From positions 18,863,358-18,927,357 of the forward strand of contig NC_081544.1 of NCBI RefSeq assembly GCF_901000735.1: a DNA stretch of 64,000 nucleotides, read 5' to 3'. Of this stretch, positions 23,945 to 34,984 are shown one piece after another. The notes beneath the pieces were generated by a model that made no database searches, was not told where the DNA came from, and saw only the letters and a program-made list of their open reading frames with translations. The translations under genes were made by a program, and so were the position numbers. The DNA comes from Corylus avellana (Eukaryota; Streptophyta; Magnoliopsida; Fagales; Betulaceae). Every line of letters begins with the position of its first letter. The stretch's first letter is position 1.

Positions 23945-24480
23945 TCTCTCCCTACCAAAGACAATGGTACTGATAAGGAAGATGAATATCAAAGGACACT
24001 CGTGACATGATCAAAGATCCAATCAGCTAAATAAATCACTAATTAAAAATACTTGCCTTATATAGGGCATCCCATCGAACCAAGACCTCACTTATATAAG
24101 GTTGGCTAAAGGCAATGACCAACTAACCTCTCATGCCCCAATATCTACCTATTTGTCTTATTTTTACTTCCATACCTTTATTCATTTAAGTATAGAAGAT
24201 GGAGGTGGTGCTATCTCCTCCTCCTCCCTTTGCAACGCACTACTTTAATATTTAATTATCTTGTAAAAATTTCAAATAAAAAAATAGGCGTACATAGTTA
24301 CAAATTCAATTTACTTTAAAAATTACCTTTTTTCCTAAGAGTCATATGTCTGGACAGATATTGGAAGAGTCCCCGTTATGTAAATGATTGGCTTTGTTTT
24401 TTTTTTTTTTTGTTAAAAAAAAAAAATAAAAAAAAAAAAAGGGAACGTTGAAGCCAGAAGCCTTGCTGAAGCAGCACATT

Positions 24481-24798
24481 CCAACTGGATCCGGGGGCCG
24501 CAGGCCCACTATTGACATACGCCAACGTGGCATGACGTCATTGGACTACTTCCTGATGAGCTGACGAAGTCCCGAACACGGGATGCCCACGTTCCAACCG
24601 CCAATAACAGCCCGGATTTCTTCTTCTAATCCAATTCGGATTTCGGACAGCTTCTCTTCTGAGCTTCCGAGGTTAGTACATCCTCCCTGTCTTATAAAAC
24701 CCTCAAAATACCTCTTCTTTTGTTTGTTGTTTCCCAGTTTTCTTCAATCATAAACCCTAGTTTCGTTTCAGAGAAATCTTCTTGGGGCATATATAGAC
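24481..24798 (+). promoter_or_regulatory. PUX2 promoter and 5' UTR, copy 1
   Basis: A palindromic TGACGTCA (24533-24540), the core bound by plant bZIP factors, lies upstream. GGCCCA (24503-24508) is the complement of the TGGGCC site II motif. TATAAAA is at 24693-24699, and AAACCCTA (a telo-box) is at 24752-24759 in the likely 5' UTR. TATA spacing suggests transcription starts near 24725, giving about 70 bases of leader. Site II plus telo-box is typical of housekeeping plant genes. All are motif readings. Confidence 0.55.
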
Positions 24799-27700
24799 AT
24801 GGGTGACATGAAAGACAAGGTCAAGGGCTTCATGAAAAAAGTCAACAATCCTTTCTCATCCTCGTCTACCGGTAAATTCAAGGGCCAAGGTAGAGTCTTA
24901 GGGTCGTCCTCTTCCGGACCCGCTAATCCTATCCACTCTCGCCCTTCTTCGCAGATTCCCAATCCAAAGCCGAATCCACCTTCTGCCGATTCAGCGAGAT
25001 TGAATTCGAAGCCTTTGTCTCAAAACACACCTAATTCCGATCAGAATAGGTCGGATTCATCGAAGAATTCAGCCCCTAATCGCAACCCCGCAAACGGGTT
25101 TGATCCATTTGGCTCGCTGATTACCTCTGGGAAGAGATCACAAAATGGGTACTCACTAAATGTGTATGAATGCCCCATTTGTGGCCAGTCTTATAGGTCT
25201 GAAGAAGAGGTGTCTGTACATGTGGATAGTTGTGTCAACAACTCGGTTGAAAACAATGGTGGTTCGGATTTGGTCGACAATGGGGCGGAGTCTAAGAGTG
25301 AATTGGAGAGTTGCATTGGTGCTTTTGTTTCGGGGAAGCCCCCGGCGGGATCGGTGGAGGTTGTTCTTAAGCTGTTGAGGAATATAGTGAGGGAACCAGC
25401 GAATGCTAAGTTTAGGAGGATTCGGATGAGTAATCCGAAGATAAGGGAGGCCATTGGTGAGGTTACTGGGGGGGTTGAGTTGTTGGAGTGTGTAGGTTTT
25501 GGATTGAAAGAGGAGGATGGAGAGATGTGGGCGGTCATGGAGGTTCCTAAGGAGGACCAGATTAGTTTAATTAATAGTGCAGTGGCGTTATTGGAACCAC
25601 AAAAGGCAGAGGAACCACAAAAGAAAGAAAACTCTCCATCTGCAACTTCAGCTCATGTGGAAGAACGGTTGGAGCCAAAAAAGGTTGACAGACAGGTATG
25701 TTAATTTGTGATAGCATATGCTTGAATGTTGTTTGGTTAACCAAGTTTATTGCATTGAAGTTATTCCAGGTTTATTATATATGAATGTCTTTGAAAATCT
25801 AGTCAAATTCCAGTCAGGTTATATGATTTAACGAAATTGAGTTCATAAAGTGACTTGGATAATATAATCAAGTTTGAATTCTGTGGTAGTTTAAGTACTT
25901 GAAGTGTCTTTACCCTATCATCATTATTCCTATGAATTAGGATCCTCTTCATTTCAAATGAACCGGATAATATCCAGTTTGTTCTAGTGGAGGTGTATTT
26001 TTGTCTCCTCAAAAAGTGAAAAGACAAAAATACTCCTCCACTATAACTAACTGGATATTATCTAATTCATTTGAAATGGAGAGGATCCTGATCCTATTCC
26101 TATAATGATTAAGAAATGAGAAATGCGATAATTACATTTGCACCCATATCTTGAATTTATTAAATACTTTAGTAAAGACTCTACTGGTTTCTTTATAACC
26201 TTTCTTACCTTAATATTAATTTTGAGCCCTTCGTTGTTCTTTTTTCTCCTTCTAGTTAGGTGTAACTCTTGTATATTTTTTGTGTAACTGGGTGCGCTTT
26301 TACTCTTTTGATGATATCTTAATTACTTATAAAAGAAAATTATTTTGAGCCACTAGGCAGCTGCTTTAAACTTTCCTTATTTGCTTTCTTTTCATGATTT
26401 TTTTGGCCATCTTTTTCTTTTTAGTTAGGTGTCCCTCTTAGATACTTCTTATGTATTTGAGTTGCGCTTTTTGCGCTTTATAGTGATATTCGATTACTTA
26501 TTAAAAAAAATATTGAGCCCAAAATTCTCTCTTGTTACAAATTCCTAAGATATTCTTTCTCCGCCCCTTACTTTTGGGGGGAGGATATGTCATTGGGTTC
26601 AAAGATTTTGGCACTTGGTTGATAATCTTAGAAGCACTCTTGTAAATTTGTGTTGCCTCTGCAAAAAAAATAAAATAAAAGAGAGCGTCAATCACCTACT
26701 CATCCATTGTGAGTCCTTTAGTGATCTATGGCACTTGGTTCTCAACTTATTCGGAGTTTCGTGGGTGATGCCTCACAACATCCAAGAGCTGCTACATTGC
26801 TGGAGGACTCAGGGCAGGGACATCCCAAGCAGACTCTTTGGAAAGTTATTCCAGCGTTCTTAACATGGAGCATTTGGAGAAAAAGGAGCTGACGTCTATT
26901 TGAGGACTGCAAATCTAATGTGCTTCATTTAAAATCCTCTTTTTTTAAGATCTCTCTTGGATTCAGCTGTAACCTATGTTCCTAATTTTTCCTCTTTGAA
27001 TATTTTAGATCTTGTTAACTTTTTAGATTCTAGACACCTTTAGGGTGATTGTTTCTCTTGTATACTTTTCATGTATGAGGGATTTGCCTTTCATTTTCAA
27101 TAAATTATAATTCATATTAAAAAAAAAAAAAAAAATGATCAAGGCAGAAGACTGCTTCATTGCACATTTTTCATATGTTATCTTATGAAAAATTGAAATT
27201 ACATTTTTAGCAAATTGCATGGCCCCAGGAAGTTAATGGAAACTTTGACCCCAATCCATGGTAATTTAACAGTTCAAGACCTTGTTATTGAATTTTGTAT
27301 CTTGTTGCCCTTTTTTTGCTGATCATTCTAGCAGTTAAACCAGTTTCAAATGAACTCTGCACGGTTATAGAATGTAATGATCACAGAGTACTTCCTTTTG
27401 TGTTCTAGTACTGCTTCTTATTGTTATTGTTTAAAATAAGTCCCCTTGTTAGGTTATATGTGATATTTAATGACGGTGTTTATTCTTTACATTTTGGTGC
27501 TTTTTATAATTACTCATTATTCTAGTCTTCTTATTATATACGTACGGTCCATCTTTTCTTTTCATTTACTGCTTAATTTTTGTTTTCTTTCAGGTCCGCG
27601 TATTCTTTTCAGTGCCTGAAAGCGTAGCAGCAAAAATTGTGTTACCAGCTTCTTTCTATAATCTTACGCCTGAAGAGCTCAAAAGAGAAGCTGATATGAA

Positions 27701-27872
27701 GAAGAAAAAGATTGCAGAATCTCAACTTTTGGTACCAAAGTCATACAAGGAAAAGCAGGCGAAAGCTGCTAGGAGACGATACAAAAAAACTATTATCCGG
27801 GTTCAGTTTCCTGATGGAGTGGTGCTCCAAGGCATCTTTTCACCTTGGGAGCCAACTAGCTGTCTCTACGAG
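24799..27872 (+). CDS. PUX2: PUX2-like plant UBX-domain protein, copy 1, exons 1-2 only
   Basis: Exon 1 is 24799-25695 (299 codons) and exon 2 is 27594-27872 (93 codons). Both junctions are GT-AG and phase 0 (DRQ|VRVFF, and after CLYE). The protein matches Arabidopsis PUX2, an adaptor of the CDC48 AAA-ATPase linked to membrane fusion with SYP31. Visible parts are the N-terminus [20 protein letters not shown], a C2HC-type finger ([20 protein letters not shown], about residues 123-145), a PUB domain (about 165-270, with [20 protein letters not shown]), and the beginning of the UBX domain ([20 protein letters not shown]). The third exon, which completes UBX, is absent: intron 2 runs into a copia element at 28783 and then into unrelated DNA. 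As assembled this copy is truncated. One residue differs from copy 2 (LLV versus LLI before PKSYKEK). Confidence 0.9.
25939..26089. mobile_element. MITE in PUX2 intron 1 (copy 1)
   Basis: About 40-base inverted ends: AGGATCCTCTTCATTTCAAA on the left, and the right arm reads the complement with GGAGAGGATCCT. The total is 151 bp. The same element lies at 44829-44979. Its ends share the CATTTCAAATGAA theme with the MITE at 51438-51587, so they may be one family. Confidence 0.75.
26240..27135 (+). mobile_element. LINE 3' fragments in PUX2 intron 1 (copy 1)
   Basis: Three LINE 3' ends follow one another. The first ends near 26338 and the second near 26510; both have GTTAGGTGT, then GTGCGC or TTGCGC, then TTACTTAT and A runs. 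The third ends in a poly-A at 27119-27135. The last carries a coding remnant of the zf-RVT domain found after the RT of plant LINEs ([20 protein letters not shown] at about 26650-26707, then [17 protein letters not shown]). These are dead fragments spliced out with the intron. Confidence 0.72.
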
Positions 27873-28782
27873 GTTAGTCCTTTCAGTTACTTATTATTTG
27901 ATGTTTAGCTGTTCCATTTCTCTTTCGTTCCATAATTGCTATTAGACAGTGAATTGTGGTACATTGGTACGGAAATGAAGTCCCCAGACAATCAGTCTCT
28001 CGTTTGGTCACTGCTATTATCTGATAAATCTGTGTGAATAAGTTCTAAATAAGAGATATGGATTTGGTCCCTTGTCCATAGGTTATGTGATTCCTAGTCC
28101 ATATGTTTTTCTCCAGCTGCCACTTACCCGTTTGCCGGGAAATTTTCTTTGTGAGAGTATTTACCGGTAAAACTAGCAACCCTTGCACACTAAGTGTTCA
28201 GTGGAAAGATGGATGTCCTGCTGGGAATGTCATACCTTTTTTTCAGTTGAGTGAGTTTGTCCCCAAGGACAATGCCGCATGTCATGATGATATTTTGTGC
28301 ATGGGATTTATGTACAGCAGTTCACCAATATTCATTTTGTATTTTCTCCTGTTATCACATCTAAGGTGTTAAAGGAGATTGACACTTTGGAGAGTATTTA
28401 AGTGAGTTCATCATATAACATGTTGAATACTCAATCTCAAAAGCTTAAGCCTATAGATTTTGGCCAAACTATGCTATATTAACCACTTATAGATCACATC
28501 TTTCTAATGTAGGACTTAACCTTTCTACACTCAAATGTGTATATCAACAATCTCCCTTTCACATGTGACTCCATCACCACATTGCTATACTTTCCCACAA
28601 ACGAAAACTTACCAATCTTATGGACCATTTCTAGGATCATTTGTGTGGGCTATATGGGATTTATCCGTGCCATGCACCTTCTTCCCTGTTCCAATTGCAA
28701 GCGAGAAGGACCCACTATCATACACCATCCATGCATGTGTACCGTTCCCGCTCTAAATGCAGAAGGAACGACTATTATCCAC
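27873..28782 (+). other. Start of PUX2 intron 2, copy 1 (cut by retroelement)
   Basis: Begins with GTTAGT and is co-linear with 46763-47672. It ends at the LTR of the copia element. The last 205 bases (28576-28780) are the first unit of a diverged tandem repeat that continues in copy 2. Confidence 0.75.
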
Positions 28783-28952
28783 TGTTGAGAGGTTTTAGAG
28801 TATAGAGAAAAGAGGAGGCTATTCAAAGATACATAGCCTACCTCACACATATTATATATAAGCTTTGAGAATACATAAATGACCAAATTGCCCTCATACC
28901 CTAATACAGTCTTCTACATTCTTCTAACACATTCTTCTACATTCTTCTAACA
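28783..28952 (-). repeat. 3' LTR (left) of the copia element
   Basis: 170 bp, TGTTGAGAGGTTTTAGAG to TTCTAACA, near-identical to 34185-34361. It contains a duplicated phrase CATTCTTCTA at its end. Confidence 0.9.
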
Positions 28953-28965
28953 CTCCCCCTCAATC
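28953..28965 (-). other. Polypurine tract of the copia element
   Basis: On the minus strand the purine run GAGGGGGAG directly precedes the LTR start, overlapping the end of the pol frame. This is the usual arrangement in compact copia elements. Confidence 0.75.
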
Positions 28966-31900
28966 TGGAGCATATATATCATATAAGCCCAGCTTGGAAC
29001 AAATAAACTCTAACCGGTTACGACATAAAGACTTTGTAAACATATCAGCTAATTGGTCTCCAGACTTCACAAATACTGTAGATATGTTTCCATTGAGTAT
29101 CTTGTCTCGGATGAAATGACAATCAACCTCAATGTGTTTAGTCCTTTCATGAAAAACCGGGTTAGATGCAATATGTATGGCAGCCTGGTTATCACAAGAT
29201 AATTGGATAGGAGTAGTAGTCGAGAAGCCGATCTCCTGAAGGAAATGTTGTAACCATGTCAACTCAGTAGTCGTATGAGCCATTGCCCTGTACTCTGCTT
29301 CAGCACTAGATCGTGCCACCACAGTCTGTTTCTTACTCTTCCAAGTTACAAGATTACCACCAAAGAATGTGCAATACCCTGTAGTAGACCGTCTATCTGA
29401 AGGAGAACCTGCCCAATCTGCATCAGTAAAACCTTCTACCCTGAGATGTCCATTTGGTCTATACAATATTCCTAGACCAGGTTGTCTCTTTACATAACGA
29501 ATAATCCGAGTAACAGCTTCCCAATGTGAAACCCGAGGAGCCTCCAAGAATTGACTGACAACACTAACAGCATATGAAATATCTGGCCTGGTGATAGTAA
29601 GATAGTTCAACTTCCCAACTAGACGACGGTATCTGCCGGGATCTTCAAATAATTCACCTTCATCCTTTAGTAATTTCTTATTTGGATCCATTGGAACATC
29701 AACTGGCCGAGAACCCAAAAGACCTGTCTCTTCTAATAAATCAAGTGCATACTTTCTCTGGGACAAGTTGATACCTGTTCGAGATCTAGCAACTTCAATG
29801 CCTAGAAAATATCGAAGTTTGCCCAAATCCTTTGTATGAAATTGATCATGTAGGAATTGTTTTAATCGGGCAATGCCTCCTGAATCATCCCCAGTAATGA
29901 CAATGTCATCTACATATACCACAAGGAGAATATAGCCAGCACTAGTATGTAAGTGGAATACTGAATGATCTGTCTGACATCTCTGCAGACCAAACTTCAA
30001 TACCGCTTCAGAGAACTTTCCAAACCATGCCCGCGGTGATTGCTTGAGACCATACAATGCCTTTCTTAATTTACAGACATAGCCCTGAGACTCCCCCTGA
30101 GCGACAAACCCAGGTGGTTGCTCCATATAAACTTCTTCACTCAAATCCCCATGGAGAAAGGCATTTTTGACATCCAATTGGAACAAGGGCCAATCAAGAT
30201 TAGTAGCCATGGAAATAAGAACACGAATAAATGAAATTTTGGCAACAGGAGAAAAAGTGTCATCATAATCAATACCATACGTTTGCGTATAGCCTTTAGC
30301 AACCAACCGAGCTTTCAATCTTTCAACCGAACCATCAGGATGAAACTTAACTGTGTAGACCCATTTGCAACCCACAGTTTTCTTATTAGGTGGTAAGGGA
30401 ACAAGCTCCCATGTCCCATTGTGATGCAAGGCCTTCATTTCCAATTCCATAGCGTGCCTCCAACCAGAGTCAGATATTGCAGCCTGCACTGTCTTAGGAA
30501 TAGAAACAGTAGAGAGATGGGAAATAAAGCAAGAAAATGTAGGGGATAAAGAACGAGTGGAGACAAATTGACTAATAGGATGTTGGGTAGTGCAAGAACG
30601 TGTACCTTTCCGTAGGGCAATAGGCAAGTGGTCGGATGGATGTGGAGGCAGCGGATCTGGAGACGATAAGGATGATGATGGCGGTGCAGGAGCTGATGGT
30701 CGAAGTCGGCGTTGATAGACTTGGAGTGGAGCAGGTTGGTGGTGAGGTAGCGAGACCGGAGGAGAAGGAGAGACTGGCACAGAGAGAAGAGGAATAGGCA
30801 GCGGAAGAGACGCGACATCAGGCTCAAGGGAAGGGTCACCCAAAGAGGTAGTAGCGGAAAAATAGGGGAGAGACTCAACAAATGTGATATCGGCACTAGT
30901 GAAGTAGCGTCGAAGAACCGGACTATAGCAACGGTATCCCTTTTGGGTTGTGGAATACCCAAGGAAGACACATTTAGTAGCACGAGGGTCAAGCTTATCA
31001 AATCCGGGACCCAAATTATGAACATAGCAAACACACCCAAAAACCTTCAATGGCAAGGAGAATGAGGAGGAAGAAGAATATAAAAGAGAATGAGGAGAGG
31101 TACCATCTAAGACCGAGGAGGACATCCTATTAATTAAATAACAAGCGGTGAGGACAGCATCACTCCAAAATTGTTTGGGAACATGCATATGAATTAAGAG
31201 ACAACGTGCGATTTCTAATAAATGACGATTTTTGCGTTCAGCCACACCATTTTGTTGTGGAGTGTGAGCACATGATGTTTGATGGATAATGCCTTTATCA
31301 GACAAATAAGAGGCAAATGAATGAGATGTATATTCTTTAGCATTATCCGAACGCAAAATACGGATTTTCTGAGCAAATTGAGTCTTAATCATAGTGCGAA
31401 AAAGTTGGAAAATAGAAAATAACTCTGAACGATTTTTCATTAAAAATAACCATGTCATACGGGAAAAATCATCCACAAAGGTCACAAAATAGTGAAATTT
31501 ATTGGCTGCGATATTAATTGGACCCCATACATCAGAATGAACTAACTCAAAAGCACTAGAAACCCTATTAACAACACGAGACGGAAACGAGACACGATGA
31601 TGCTTGCTAAGCTGACAAGCTTCGCAAGGCACAGACGTCTCATGACGAAGACTGGGGACTTGATGCTTCAATGTAGAAAGGGAAGGATGACCAAGACGAC
31701 AATGCCACTGAAGAGCGGAGGCCGACGACTGCAACGCATAAGAGGAAAGTGTGGGTGCTAGATCGAGATAATAGAGGCCATCAACTTCATGCCCCATACC
31801 AATCATCCTCCTCGTCTTGAGATCCTGAAAAATGCATAGAGAAGGATAAAAACTAACAGAACAGTTAAGGGATTTTGTGATTTGACTAATAGATAACAAA

Positions 31901-33156
31901 TTAAAAGGAAAGCCAGGGACATGTAAAACAGATAACAACTCAATGTCAGGACTCAGATGGGTAGTGCCTAAACCGACCACTTTGGATAGGGAACCATTAG
32001 CTAGGGTGACACTTCTAGGTGATGCGACAGGATGATAATTAGAGAGGAAAGTAGACGAACCAGTCATATGTTCATTGGCGCCAGAATCGATAACCCACGG
32101 GTTGCTAGTGGAGGATAAAAGACAGTGAGATGCAGTACCTGACTGAGCAAGAGTAGCAGTGGAAGAGGAAGAGGCCTGCTTATGGGCTAAGAACTGAGCA
32201 TACTCATCTTTCGGGATGGAGATGAGATCATTCTCAAGGGGTGAGCTTGGAGTACCAAGTGGTCCAGCCAGGGCTAGAGAACCCTCATGAGAAGTAACCT
32301 GATTGGCAAACCCAGAGGGTGTGCCATGTAAGTCCCAACAAAACTCCACAGAATGATTGGTACGGCCACAATGAGTGCATTTGCGAGGTCCACGACCTCC
32401 AATGCGACCACCTCCCCGGAAATCACGGCCACCACGAAAACCACGACCACCTCGACTGCCACGCCCCCCACGGGAGCCACCATAACTACCACGGGCAGCA
32501 ATAAATGCAGCACGATCACCAGTACGTTCCATGCTCAACAAAGAACCATGATCAGAAATAGTAGCACGCTGAACCCGAGAAAAAACCTCAGAAAGCAATG
32601 GGAGATCAGAACCTCCCAAAATCTGCGCACGAACAGACTCATACTCAGGTTTCAAGCCGAGAAGAAATCGAACCACATCCACATCTTGACGTTGCTTCTC
32701 CATTTTCTGCAAGTCAGTGGAGAGTGGCTGATACATGTCTCTTTCCCGACGGTCACAACCTGATTGTAGTACTCATCTAAAGATTGAGTACCTTGTTCTA
32801 GTCCAAAATATCGTTGACACACCTCATAAACTCGAGTGATATTCCCAGCGCCAGAGTATGCCGGAGATGATCCCAAATTGCTTTAGCAGTAGGAAGATAG
32901 AGACATGAGGATCCAATGTGAGGTTCAATACTATTCAACATAAGAGATATAATCTGATTATCGGCCTGGTCCCAAAGGCCTTTGGAGTCATCTTCCGGAG
33001 ATTGCTCATATTCGAAGTGAGAATACAGACCTTTTCCTCTCAAGTATACTTCCACAGATCGTGACCAATAACTATAATTTTTCCATTAAGTTTCACAAGT
33101 GTCATAGTAGCCGGACCCATAGAGGCAGAATTAATTAAATCGGAAGGAGGAGCCAT
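28960..33156 (-). pseudogene. copia gag-pol, pol open for 1,258 codons, gag broken
   Basis: The long frame 28960-32736 carries, in order: the end of gag, an RGG-rich tract, a zinc knuckle (CTHCGRTNHSVEFC, about residues 119-132), the protease active site (VIDSGANEHM, about 213), the integrase HHCC and D,D,E core (HSDVWGP about 397, RSDNAKEY, PQQNGVAERKN about 492), RT with YVDD (about 939), and RNase H (TDADWAGSPSDRRSTTG about 1102, SSAEAEYRAM). It copies element RNA to DNA and inserts it. Gag starts at an ATG at 33156 but is split by at least two frameshifts (frames 32798-33055 and 32652-32876 carry pieces such as LWDQADNQIISLMLNSIEPH). The pol part looks intact by eye, but without gag the copy is not autonomous. 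A sequencing-error origin of the frameshifts is possible. Confidence 0.9.
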
Positions 33157-34171
33157 GATAATGCACTAACCAAATGCAAACAACTACACAAGTCCACCAA
33201 CCAGCGAACTACCAAAAAAAAAAAATATCCACACAAAACAGCCCCAACTCAAAGCAAAGCTTGCTGACAATGATGAATGCCAACCAAAAAACAACTCAAA
33301 CCATGGTAGAATCGATAAAATACGTCAAAAACTGACCTGAACCGGACTGAAGTTGAGCAAAAACAGGTCTAAACCATAGTGAACCGGAAGAAACCGAGAG
33401 AAATTAGCAAAAACTGACCTGAACCGGCTTGAACCTGGCCTGAACCGGCCGGAAAATGGACTGAACCGGCCGGAAAATGGACTGAACCGGCCGGAAAATG
33501 GGCTGGACCGGTCTGGACAGTGGAGAACCAGAAACCGGATAGCCTTATCCCGGTTGAAGTTTGGGATATCCTTATCCCGAATAAGCGACAGCAGGAACCC
33601 GGAGCCAAACACCCAATCTTCGTCTGTGAAAACTGCTGGAACCACGCCGGAGACTGCCAGACATCGCCGGAAATTCGCTGGAGACAGCCAGACCTTACCG
33701 GAACTGCGCCGGAGACAACCAGATCTCGCCGACGACAACCAAACCGTGCCGGCGACACCCAAACCGTGCCGGCGACACCCAGATCGTGCCGGAAAACAAC
33801 CAACGACGACAAACACACCTCCGGAGACTGCCAGACGCCGGCGACACCCAGATCGTGCCGGAAAACAACCAACCAAACACACCTCCGGCCACCGCAGAGA
33901 GCGGTAATCACCACAGACAGCACCAACCGATCATCGACGACGACTTAAGGCCCATGGAGATGACGGCGGTTCATACCATCGGCGATGGGGAACCTAGCGC
34001 CATCTTCCACCACGGGCTTGAAGCCCAGCACTTCAACTACGTTCAATCAGTAGCAATATAAATGGGAGAGGAAAAAAAAGGAAAGAGAACCGGGGAAAAA
34101 ACGATTAAAATAAAAGAAAGAAAAAGATTTGGGAGAGAAGAATAAGATATCAGGAAAAGGTATAAACCCTA
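33157..34171 (-). other. Leader of the copia element with short tandem repeats
   Basis: A GC-rich leader of about 1 kb between primer site and gag. A 21-bp unit with core CCGGCCGGAAAATGG repeats three times at 33441-33503, and a 20-bp unit with core CCGTGCCGGCGACACCC repeats three times at 33741-33800. Long frames on both strands here (for example 33520-33948) are by-products of low-stop GC-rich repeats; I do not call them genes. Confidence 0.65.
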
Positions 34172-34184
34172 GGCTCTGATACCA
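34172..34184 (-). other. Initiator-tRNA-Met primer binding site
   Basis: The minus strand reads TGGTATCAGAGCC directly after the right LTR, the standard primer site of plant copia elements. Confidence 0.92.
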
Positions 34185-34361
34185 TGTTGAGAGGTTTTTA
34201 TGAATAAAGTATAGAGAAAAGAGGAGGCTGTTCAAAGATACATAGCCTACCTCACACATATTATATATAAGCTTTGAGAATACATAAATGACCAAATTGC
34301 CCTCATACCCTAATACATTCTTCTACATTCTTCTAACACATTCTTCTACATTCTTCTAACA
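34185..34361 (-). repeat. 5' LTR (right) of the copia element
   Basis: 177 bp, pair of 28783-28952. It carries TTTTTATGAATAAAGTATAG where the left LTR has TTTTAGAGTATAG. Confidence 0.9.
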
Positions 34362-34363
34362 CT

Positions 34364-34459
34364 TACAATGACTCTTTGCCAAGAAAGGATGTCAGTGGCA
34401 GCGATGCGTTTGATTACAGTGGCGGAAACATAATTTCGGCAAAAGTCGAACCCAAGTAG
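34364..34459 (+). pseudogene. Unidentified C-terminal coding fragment
   Basis: Directly beyond the copia LTR the plus strand is open for 31 codons ending in TAG (34457-34459). The composition is protein-like (NDSLPRKDVSGSDAFDYSGG, ending SAKVEPK), and T-rich 3'-UTR-like DNA follows. It is not part of PUX2 and not in the second copy of the locus. I do not recognise the protein. It could be the last exon of an unrelated gene joined here by recombination or misassembly, or a chance frame. Confidence 0.3.
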
Positions 34460-34884
34460 TAGCAAGCATATATTACTCTCTATCTTCTACATTTTGTTTT
34501 CCCTGTTTAATTGCTTTTTAGGAAGTGTCTATTGATATATTATGCAGAAAGAAATGTTTGATGTGTATGGAATGCAGAAAAGTTTAATTAGGAAGACAGG
34601 AATGTTGGCTTTTTATCACACTTGCTGACCTTAATCTCTTTCTTATGCTTTAAGTCTCATCATTTACCTTCAACTTTCAGCATGTGTCAAATAAATGTTT
34701 TTTCCTGTAGGATTCCTAGGGCCACATAAAGGACTTTCTCAGCTACCAAACAGAGAGCAAAGCCATGGTTTGGACTAAGGAAGAGAGAGACAGAGAGATG
34801 GGTAATTAGATGAAATTAATGTCATGAAGCTGTCCATGGATAATCCATGGTTGCTATGGCTGAGACTTGGTGTGTAGAGGGACT
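34460..34884. other. Unassigned DNA before the assembly gap
   Basis: AT-rich with no domain. It has no counterpart in the PUX2 intron 2 of the second copy. Confidence 0.5.
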
Positions 34885-34984
34885 NNNNNNNNNNNNNNNN
34901 NNNNNNNNNNNNNNNNNNNNNNNNNNNNNNNNNNNNNNNNNNNNNNNNNNNNNNNNNNNNNNNNNNNNNNNNNNNNNNNNNNNN
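34885..34984. other. Assembly gap, 100 N
   Basis: Exactly 100 N, the usual placeholder for a gap of unknown size. The sequence after it begins within the T run of the microsatellite that copy 1 carries at 13285-13340. Confidence 0.98.

Larger units (their letters stand above)
19714..24480. other. Intergenic DNA upstream of PUX2
   Basis: AT-rich with many homopolymer runs and no gene. A (GTAGAT)n/(CTAGAT)n microsatellite lies at 20771-20816. The MITE, LINE-like end and LTR fragment inside are listed separately. The open frames here are low in complexity and unsupported. Confidence 0.55.
28783..34361 (-). mobile_element. Ty1/copia retrotransposon with nearly complete pol
   Basis: Short LTRs (28783-28952, 170 bp, and 34185-34361, 177 bp) begin TGTTGAGAGG and end TCTAACA. 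The minus strand shows the primer site TGGTATCAGAGCC complementary to initiator tRNA-Met next to the right LTR, and a TTGAGGGGGAG purine tract next to the left LTR. The LTRs are very similar, so the insertion looks young, although the right LTR has a small extra segment. The bases outside the LTRs (TCCAC on the left, CTTAC on the right) are not a target duplication. Short LTRs and domain order would fit the Ale/Retrofit group, but I cannot test that. Confidence 0.92.

Noticed and set aside
25191..25538. 115-codon minus-strand frame in PUX2 exon 1
   Set aside because: Antisense shadow of the PUX2 coding sequence; the same is true at 44081-44428.
28103..28372. 89-codon frame in PUX2 intron 2 as an extra exon
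   Set aside because: Exon 2 joins exon 3 in phase 0 with the family's expected sequence, leaving no room for an insert. No homology recognised.
30435..31040. 201-codon minus-strand frame overlapping pol
   Set aside because: It is a second frame within the copia pol gene, rich in Leu, Ser and Pro, and a shadow of the real frame.
33325..33948. 142- to 185-codon frames on both strands in the copia leader
   Set aside because: They arise from short GC-rich tandem repeats with few stops. Overlapping frames on both strands have equal claims, and all lie in the untranslated leader.
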